From the NCBI GenBank assembly GCA_036736205.1, contig DAINMX010000244.1, forward strand, positions 1 through 9,847: 9,847 nt of DNA, given 5' to 3'. The position numbers and the translations under genes are program-made. A model generated the notes under the pieces. The model made no database searches. It saw nothing but the letters and a program-made list of their open reading frames with translations, and was not told where the DNA came from. The first letter of the stretch is position 1; each line of letters starts with the position of its first letter. Below, in pieces: positions 4,813 through 9,847 of this stretch. The stretch comes from XYA12-FULL-58-9 sp001798605. Its GTDB lineage: Bacteria > Myxococcota > XYA12-FULL-58-9.

Positions 4813-6455
4813 GGGAGGTCCATTGATTTGGGTACGGCCTCGACCCCTCCCGTGTTGCCGTCGCCATTCGTGGTTTGTTGGGTGGCCTGTCTTGCGGTCT
4901 CCTTCAGCATTGCTCTCAAGGCAGGGGCATTTGGCGAATCAGGAAACTCGTGCAAAAACTCGACTGCACAGAGCCTTCCTTGATGCTGTGGCCGGTGCTC
5001 CATGAGGATGTGACAGCGCAAAGAAAGGGCCGGTTCCTTCAACACACCGACATCGGGACGCTCCAGAAGATTTTCCACCAGACGCAGCGCCTCAGATGGA
5101 TCGCCAAGTGAGTCAACCAAAAGGCGAGCGAGATCCAGGTGAGCGGTGAGCGCCTGCGGCGTCTTTGGGTAACCATCGATCAGGGCTTCGAGGATTCCTT
5201 GCGCTTCGAGTATGGCTCCTGAGAGCATCGCTGTTTCGGCTCTCAGGTATGCCTCCTCTGCACCCTTCGGAAGATCGGCCTGCAACCCCATGGAATTCGC
5301 CGTCAGAGACTCAGCCGCAACGGTTGCACTGGCGTCTGCGGTGCCAAAGGACGGTTGGGCAGGCTTTGCATGGTTCAACCCCTGATTGTGTTGGGCGCCT
5401 TCTGCAAACAGGCGCAGAGCATAGTCCACGCGAGTCGTCTGATCGGTTGTGACCAACACACGGGTGTTGTCGGGCTCCATTCCAACCGCGTCAATCTGTA
5501 CTTGTGCGGTGCCCGCCGGCCATCGCACTGCGAGGGGAGCGTTTCCAAGAGCAATGCCATCGACTGTGACGCGCGCCTCTAGCGGCTGACCATCGACAAC
5601 AAGGTTGCCCTCTGTGCCCGACCGTGGCAGAAAGACCGCTTGGTGACTAAGTAGCCGCCGTCGCACGTCCGGCGTCAACGCAGCCAGTTCCCCACCACGA
5701 ATTCCCCCTGACCATTGCATTCCAGCCGTCACCATGGCCGTGCCGCTCTCGCATTCAACCTGTACCCGCCCGGAAAGGACCCCGACTTCCACTTCGCCGG
5801 GAGATGGCCGTTCGACACTGAACAACGTTCCCACCACAACCACCTTTACGCCTTCGACGTGTAGAACGAGCCGAGTGCCCGCCTGATGATGGTAGGTTGC
5901 CATGAGTCGACCCGACGAGAGTCTTGTGGTCAGGTCTTTGCCAATCCAACCCTGGATAGAAAGCTCAGCTGGGCCCAACAAGGACATATCCACGACATTG
6001 TCCAAGTCCAACCTGGCGATTGCATCTGCAGGGACGTGAAAAAGCTCGCCCGCGGCAGTGTCTTCCCTCTCGAGTACCAAACCCGCCCGGGAGTGTGCGC
6101 CTGACAGAAACCTCAATTCAGCCACCGCGGGTTGGGTCTCGCTGATCGTCGAATTGTTGGTAGACGCATCAAACCAGACCAAGGCGATACCAGCAGCCAT
6201 AGACACCGCGGCAGCAGCAGCGAATCGCCAACGAATCGGCTGGAGCCACGTCGTCCACCATGCCCCTCGCGTTTGCCGACGGAGCTTATGTTCACGCGCT
6301 ATGGCATCCACGTCAGCCGACATACGCAGCATGATGCTGTCGCGGACCTCGGGAGCAATGGGTGGAGCACTCTGCAGAGCACGATGAACCGCGCCGATAA
6401 CGTCAGGTTGGTCTGTGGTGCCACCATTGACTTGTCCTTGCTTCTCACGGGTCAT
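4809..6455 (-). CDS. FecR-domain membrane protein with PEGA and TPR-like regions, putative anti-sigma factor
   Basis: The 548-residue protein has a cytoplasmic N-terminus of about 75 residues (VRDSIMLRMSADVDAIAREH), suited to binding the sigma factor encoded immediately upstream. One transmembrane helix follows at about 78-95 (FAAAAAVSMAAGIALVW). Outside the membrane come a FecR-type beta domain (about 138-248; GRLMATYHH, VVVVGTLFSVE, VEVGVLSGRVQVE), a PEGA-like domain (about 285-347; VDGQPLEARVTVDGIALGNAPL) and an alpha-helical TPR-like region (about 398-520; EEAYLRAETAMLSGAILEA, LIDGYPKTPQALTAHLDLARLL). FecR proteins normally hold and modulate an ECF sigma factor in response to an outer-membrane signal; PEGA and TPR regions usually mediate envelope or protein contacts. 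Its ATG overlaps the sigma stop (ATGA), and its own stop overlaps the next ATG in the same way. It is longer than simple FecR (about 320 residues) because of the C-terminal additions. Confidence 0.85.
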   Translation of the reverse strand: MTREKQGQVNGGTTDQPDVIGAVHRALQSAPPIAPEVRDSIMLRMSADVDAIAREHKLRRQTRGAWWTTWLQPIRWRFAAAAAVSMAAGIALVWFDASTNNSTISETQPAVAELRFLSGAHSRAGLVLEREDTAAGELFHVPADAIARLDLDNVVDMSLLGPAELSIQGWIGKDLTTRLSSGRLMATYHHQAGTRLVLHVEGVKVVVVGTLFSVERPSPGEVEVGVLSGRVQVECESGTAMVTAGMQWSGGIRGGELAALTPDVRRRLLSHQAVFLPRSGTEGNLVVDGQPLEARVTVDGIALGNAPLAVRWPAGTAQVQIDAVGMEPDNTRVLVTTDQTTRVDYALRLFAEGAQHNQGLNHAKPAQPSFGTADASATVAAESLTANSMGLQADLPKGAEEAYLRAETAMLSGAILEAQGILEALIDGYPKTPQALTAHLDLARLLVDSLGDPSEALRLVENLLERPDVGVLKEPALSLRCHILMEHRPQHQGRLCAVEFLHEFPDSPNAPALRAMLKETARQATQQTTNGDGNTGGVEAVPKSMDLP

Positions 6456-7069
6456 GAGGGCCTCCGCTCAACTACCGAATCTTGGCCTCGGTCGCGCGCG
6501 ACCAGTGTCCGCAAGCGTTTTTCGGCTGTTCGTATCCGCGCGCCCACGGTCGGGACAGTGGCCCCAACAATCGCGCCGATTTCCTTGAGCGAAAGGTCCT
6601 CGACGACCCTGAGCACAAAGGCAATGCGGTGTTTAGGTTTCAGAGCGTCGAGGTATTCCAATGCTGTTGACAGAGCCTCCTGCTCGTCAACTTTCTGTTC
6701 TGGGGATGGGTCGGTCGATGGAAGCAGGAGCAAGGCATCATCATCTCGCTTTTCCGGTTTCTGCTTCCTGAGATACTGAAAAGCAGTATTCGCCGTGACT
6801 CGATAGAGCCAGGTCCTATACGCAGAATCTCCTTTGAAATGATGAAGAGAACGAAAGGCCTCCAGAAACACGGTTTGAATCAGGTCATCCAAAGGGGCAC
6901 GAAGTCCAACCAGGCCCACGAGACACTTGTGCACAAAGTCTACGTGCAGAAGATACAACTCATCAAAAGCTCGCCGATCTCCCTGGCAGCAACGCTCGAT
7001 GAGCGCCTTCTCGTCGTGTTGTTCGTCGACAACGCGTAGATGCATGGATCGTGACGCTACCATTGCCAT
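6452..7069 (-). CDS. RNA polymerase sigma-70 factor, ECF type
   Basis: The 205-residue protein has the two-domain ECF layout. Region 2 spans about residues 22-104: LIERCCQGDRRAFDELY, then DDLIQTVFLEAFRSL (2.2, core RNA polymerase contact), then YRTWLYRVTANTAFQYLRK (2.3/2.4, -10 recognition). An acidic linker with DDDALLLLPSTDPSPEQ follows. Region 4 (about 136-190) contains LKPKHRIAFVLRVVEDLSLKEIG and a helix-turn-helix, IVGATVPTVGARIRTAEKRL, for -35 recognition. The start is uncertain: ATGs at 7069, 7063 and 7045 are in frame and none has a good Shine-Dalgarno. The 7069 start overlaps the upstream gene by 13 bp and implies coupling; 7045 gives the N-terminal length more usual for ECF factors. 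The same frame stays open upstream to 8116, but that part is an Arg-rich shadow of the upstream gene. Its probable regulator is the FecR-type protein that follows. Confidence 0.9.
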   Translation of the reverse strand: MAMVASRSMHLRVVDEQHDEKALIERCCQGDRRAFDELYLLHVDFVHKCLVGLVGLRAPLDDLIQTVFLEAFRSLHHFKGDSAYRTWLYRVTANTAFQYLRKQKPEKRDDDALLLLPSTDPSPEQKVDEQEALSTALEYLDALKPKHRIAFVLRVVEDLSLKEIGAIVGATVPTVGARIRTAEKRLRTLVARDRGQDSVVERRPS

Positions 7070-8046
7070 GGTCGTACATCTACGGTTACCAGCAATCTGC
7101 CTCGCACCCAGTCCGTGCGATGGAGAAAACTGCCATTGAAATGGTATTCCACACGTCGGGACAGGACGGTCGCGCCAACCAGCGCTGACAGGGAGAGAGA
7201 ATCCGATATCTGGTACGTCATGCCGGCTGAAATCCCTGTGTGCGGCAGAACCAGGTTGCTCTTTCCCTTGGCGAGGAAGCCGCCCTCTCCAGCCGCAAGG
7301 AAATCCAATCCGAGATGGCATTCGCCCTCGAGGGATACGCTCGAGGTCAACGGAAACGCTGTTCCCACCGCGACCCAAACGGGAATTCGTCGCAACTTGA
7401 ACCGTTCGTCTGCCGTGTCGATGTTTTGCCGCACAAAAAGCGCTGTGGACAAGCTCGTTTGCAGCGATGGCATTGGCAGGAGATGGACACCCAGCAGAAA
7501 GCCGGGCAAAACTGAGCCATCTTGAAGCAACACCATCGGCCCCGCTGTTGTCGCCAAGGAAAGTGACGAAACGGGCGGCAAACTCGGCGGCTTTTCGCCG
7601 GGCGCAGGCGCAGGTGCGGGCGTGATCGGTCGACGCTCGATAGGCGGCGTCTCGCCGCGGGCGATGGCCTTCAAGTCGTCGATCAAACAAAGCGCCACCA
7701 GGCGCGCTGCTGCCGACCCGTCTGTGCTGCCCACGTCGACAACGCGATGGAAGGTGTTTGGAACCCGCCCACCCCTCAATTCGACTCTTACCAGGGTGTC
7801 CGATGCGTCCGCTCGAATACTCCAACCATTTGGCAAATCGAGGGAACCGAAGACAAAATCGACTGTTCTGACGGCCAGAGCTCTTTGCAACTCCTCCAAA
7901 GTGAAAGGCACCTGTGCTGCCACAAAAATCGAGAGGGTCAAGGGATTTTCGGAATCCCGCGTTGGTTGAGCCTGAAGCGGTGTCACATGTAGGAGCAGGG
8001 TCGCGAGCAGAGCGGCCGTGTGCAAAGTGAACAGCTTGTGGCTCAT
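7057..8046 (-). CDS. Secreted protein with proline-rich linker and probable outer-membrane beta domain
   Basis: The chosen ATG at 8046 gives 329 residues with a typical signal peptide (MSHKLFTLHTAALLATLLLH, likely cut after LQA at residue 26). The frame stays open upstream to 8169, including an ATG at 8064, but those add polar or Cys/Arg-rich residues before the signal. The N-terminal domain (about 30-130) includes LVRVELRGGR and RVVDVGSTDGSAAARLVALCLIDDL, a pattern I associate with uncharacterised myxobacterial proteins encoded beside sigma genes. A linker with PITPAPAPAPGEKPPSLPP (about 139-158) follows. The rest (160-329) is alternating, Gly/Ser-rich beta sequence such as SSVSLEGECHLGLDFLAAGE and SDSLSLSALVGATVLSRRVE, ending in PWQW; a C-terminal aromatic residue is typical of outer-membrane barrels. 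With about 170 residues, a small 8-strand barrel is possible. No TonB box or plug domain is seen. It overlaps or nearly abuts the sigma gene, so a role in signalling to it is plausible but unproven. Confidence 0.7.
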   Translation of the reverse strand: MSHKLFTLHTAALLATLLLHVTPLQAQPTRDSENPLTLSIFVAAQVPFTLEELQRALAVRTVDFVFGSLDLPNGWSIRADASDTLVRVELRGGRVPNTFHRVVDVGSTDGSAAARLVALCLIDDLKAIARGETPPIERRPITPAPAPAPGEKPPSLPPVSSLSLATTAGPMVLLQDGSVLPGFLLGVHLLPMPSLQTSLSTALFVRQNIDTADERFKLRRIPVWVAVGTAFPLTSSVSLEGECHLGLDFLAAGEGGFLAKGKSNLVLPHTGISAGMTYQISDSLSLSALVGATVLSRRVEYHFNGSFLHRTDWVRGRLLVTVDVRPWQW

Positions 8047-8123
8047 TGGCTTTGGCCAAACCATAGGAAGACAGAGGGCGCAAGAGCGTACGCATGTTGA
8101 GCCCCCTGACTTCCAACGGTTAT

Positions 8124-9653
8124 CTACTGACGGGCCTCCGGCACATCGCAGACAAGCTCGATGCACCACAAGTCATCGCCGCAGTCGAAGTCGTCGGTAC
8201 AAGGGTCGCCTTGGCCGCCATCGCCTGGAGCACGGCAGATACCATGTGAGCACCCACCGAACTCTTCACATGCATAGCTCGTATCCCAACACTGCAACCC
8301 TTCCGCACAATCGTCATCGACCCCGCATTCCCAGCCTTCGGGGTAGCGGCTGCAGATGTCATCAATGCACGCGAGGGCACCGCCACAATCCGTGTGCTCT
8401 GCACATGTTTCGCCTTCTTGTCTGATTGCGAAGTTGGTGCAAACCCCGGCATCGGTGCGAATGAAACCTGCCGTCACGATGGGCGCGCATTCCCAGTCGT
8501 CGGCAGCCCCGCAAGTTGAGTCATCCCCAGGCGTGCAGAGCGCCGCACAGCTACCGCCGCCGCGAGCCATGTATCCGTCGTCTACGGTGTAGGTCGGCGA
8601 CGCTGGCAGGTAGCCCGTGACGGCCGCGCATTGTAAGCCCGAGCTGCAATCCGTAGCCGTGCTGCAAGGGGCACCTTGAGTGCCGCTACCTGGAGAAACG
8701 CAGAGGTTCTGACCTCTGTCCTGCAGCACGCACATCTCGTCGGAATCGACGCAGTCCTGTGCAAACACATCGCAAGTTGGCGGTGGTGGTGGAGGTGGTG
8801 GTGGTGCATCTGCCGCACACAGGCCCCAATTTTGGCTGGGACCATCATCCAAGGAAATGGCACGACACGAGTGGTTCTCAGGGCAATCGGAGCGAGTTTC
8901 ACAGAATTCGTGACAGATCCCCTCCAAGCTTTCCTCGTTCTCATAGATGCACAATAGACCTGCCCCACACGCGGTGGGCGTATCCACTGGCGGCTCTACA
9001 CAGGGCTCGCCAAGCGCACGTCCACCCGCTGGATAACATTGGCCATCCTGGGCTGTTGGGCCATCGGGAAAACAGCGCTGCCCAGGAACGGCACAGTCTT
9101 GCAGGAGAAAGTTGCATGGGCAGTTGCTACCATCGCATCCGAGCACTGCTGCGCAACGAGGATCATCCGCACACTCGTCATCATCAAAATCAAATGCGCC
9201 ATAGTTGGAGAAGTGACGGAGATTCCCTACTAGCAGCATGTCCTTCGCGAGATACGCAGAGGTTTCTACAGCTATCGGTTTGGTGCCATCCATATTGGCA
9301 ATCACTGGGTGGCCCGCGGGCTTGGCCCCCTCAATGGATAGGCTGATTTGCACGGGTTTGGCGAAGGAAAGACCCGTGGGTCCGAGCTGGTAGATGCGGC
9401 TCAACGCCCCGAGATGCTCCTCTTCCACCGCGGTGATCGTAATTGTCTTGGGTCCGTCCACCGCATTCTCAGGGAAGTCAAGTGTAAGCAAGCCGTCTGC
9501 ACTTTGGACGCTGCCTCCAGCGACCTGCACAACGATTTTCGTCGGACTGTTTGGCGCGAACTCCTGGGGGTGTAGGTCCGCATGTTGAACACAAGCGAGC
9601 CCAAAACCGGCGATGATTGGCATGGCGACGGCGAGGTGGACGGCAAATCGCAT
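8124..9653 (-). CDS. Large Cys-rich lipoprotein with ZU5-like domain and poly-proline linker
   Basis: The 509-residue product starts with a signal sequence ending GFGLAC; Cys21 is the likely lipidated residue, although Gly at -3 makes the lipobox imperfect. Residues about 42-150 (VVQVAGGSVQSADGLLTLDF, PENAVDGPKTITIT, LGPTGLSFAKPVQISLSIE) look like a ZU5-type beta domain. From about 160 to 502 the protein is Cys- and Asp-rich, with repeated units of the style GDPCTDDFDCGDDLWC and GETCAEHTDCGGALAC that should be heavily disulfide-bonded. Nine consecutive prolines near residues 284-292 split this part in two. Such proteins are common in Myxococcota as surface or secreted proteins of unknown role. 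The start is certain: AAGGAG sits six bases before the ATG. It is followed after 77 nt without a visible terminator by the outer-membrane-like gene, so it is probably the first gene of the same operon. Confidence 0.82.
   Translation of the reverse strand: MRFAVHLAVAMPIIAGFGLACVQHADLHPQEFAPNSPTKIVVQVAGGSVQSADGLLTLDFPENAVDGPKTITITAVEEEHLGALSRIYQLGPTGLSFAKPVQISLSIEGAKPAGHPVIANMDGTKPIAVETSAYLAKDMLLVGNLRHFSNYGAFDFDDDECADDPRCAAVLGCDGSNCPCNFLLQDCAVPGQRCFPDGPTAQDGQCYPAGGRALGEPCVEPPVDTPTACGAGLLCIYENEESLEGICHEFCETRSDCPENHSCRAISLDDGPSQNWGLCAADAPPPPPPPPPTCDVFAQDCVDSDEMCVLQDRGQNLCVSPGSGTQGAPCSTATDCSSGLQCAAVTGYLPASPTYTVDDGYMARGGGSCAALCTPGDDSTCGAADDWECAPIVTAGFIRTDAGVCTNFAIRQEGETCAEHTDCGGALACIDDICSRYPEGWECGVDDDCAEGLQCWDTSYACEEFGGCSHGICRAPGDGGQGDPCTDDFDCGDDLWCIELVCDVPEARQ
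8778..8804 (-). repeat. Triplet run encoding nine prolines
   Basis: Nine codons, mostly CCA on the minus strand with one CCG and one CCT, encode a run of prolines between two Cys-rich blocks of the lipoprotein. It acts as a stiff spacer. The near-pure CCA/CCG/CCT run is also a slippage-prone and translation-slowing tract. Confidence 0.9.
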
Positions 9654-9659
9654 GTATAT

Positions 9660-9665
9660 CTCCTT
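9660..9665 (-). promoter_or_regulatory. Strong Shine-Dalgarno of the large lipoprotein gene
   Basis: On the minus strand AAGGAG lies six bases (ATATAC) before the ATG at 9653. It is the best ribosome binding site of the minus-strand cluster; the downstream genes have weak or no sites. That fits high initiation at the first gene and coupled translation further on. Confidence 0.85.
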
Positions 9666-9724
9666 CGTGCTGATTGCACAGGTGTGTTGATTGGGGAGTT
9701 AGTTGCGACTTGGCCTTGAGATGT

Positions 9725-9754
9725 AAAAAAATTCGTCGCGGGATCGACACGAAT
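9725..9754 (-). terminator. Hairpin plus seven T residues upstream of the minus-strand cluster
   Basis: Read on the minus strand, ATTCGTGTCG (9754-9745) pairs with CGACGAAT (9738-9731), giving an 8-bp stem with a two-base bulge and a six-base loop, directly followed by seven T residues (9731-9725). It resembles an intrinsic terminator. It could end a gene entering from the right edge, or act as an attenuator if the promoter of the lipoprotein gene lies further right. Only weak promoter-like elements were seen between it and the start at 9653. Confidence 0.45.
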
Positions 9755-9847
9755 CCGGGCTGACCTTGCGCGATGGGCGAGATATTTGGAGCGTGGAGGC
9801 GGTGAGGCTCGACCGCGGCCGTTTGGGCTGCTATGTACCCGGCCGCT

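Larger units (their letters stand above)
9654..9847. other. Right-edge leader region
   Basis: Besides the ribosome binding site and the terminator-like hairpin, nothing certain was found. Two minus-strand frames are open from the edge, but their translations are Pro/Arg/Ser-rich and run on into the lipoprotein gene out of frame, so they are probably shadows. A plus-strand frame is open from about 9795 to the edge without a convincing ribosome binding site. Confidence 0.4.

Noticed and set aside
7070..8116. Same-strand open frame extending the sigma factor N-terminally by about 350 codons, with an AGGGGG-like site before an ATG near 8095
   Set aside because: It overlaps the secreted-protein gene in another frame, its translation is Arg/Ser/Gly-rich without a fold pattern, and ECF sigma factors are about 200 residues. 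It is a GC-driven shadow.
8676..8957. Trp-rich plus-strand open frame (WRWWWRWWWC)
   Set aside because: It is the complement of the poly-proline codons of the lipoprotein, not an independent peptide gene.

Overview
The window looks like a chromosomal piece of a GC-rich Gram-negative bacterium, most likely a myxobacterium-like member of the Myxococcota (former Deltaproteobacteria). This placement is an inference. It rests on several protein types typical of that group: a large protein of carboxypeptidase-regulatory-like repeats, a Cys-rich lipoprotein with a poly-proline linker, a FecR + PEGA + TPR protein encoded right after an ECF sigma factor, and many secreted proteins of unknown function. 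No rRNA, tRNA, CRISPR array, intact insertion sequence or phage module was seen.

Layout. Positions 1-248 hold no convincing complete gene, only a possible 3' end of an upstream gene and a perfect stem-loop. Three genes then run on the plus strand: a small Met/Glu-rich protein with a CxxC motif (249-554), a 679-residue membrane-anchored protein of repeated carboxypeptidase-regulatory-like folds (644-2683), and, after a 188-nt spacer, a GT-B glycosyltransferase of the UGT/MGT type (2872-4134). A convergent intergenic region (4135-4452) carries closely packed hairpins, some mutually exclusive.

Five genes run on the minus strand from the right edge inward: a Cys-rich lipoprotein with a ZU5-like domain (9653-8124), a secreted protein with a probable beta-rich, outer-membrane-type C-terminus (8046-7057), an ECF sigma factor (7069-6452), a FecR/PEGA/TPR membrane protein (6455-4809) and a small Cys-rich lipoprotein (4812-4453). 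The last four are very tightly packed: a 13-bp overlap (if the first sigma start is used) and then two ATGA stop/start overlaps. The first gene is 77 nt upstream and probably belongs to the same transcript. A hairpin followed by seven T residues (minus strand) lies upstream of the first gene.

How the parts may work together. Sigma factor followed by a FecR-domain single-pass membrane protein is the cytoplasmic and inner-membrane half of a cell-surface signalling system. Here it is embedded among three exported proteins: two lipoproteins and one outer-membrane-like protein. There is no recognisable TonB-dependent receptor. The five genes could form a trans-envelope sensory or envelope-structure system with a non-classical outer-membrane partner. 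This is the most interesting element of the window, but its function is inferred from layout and domain types only.
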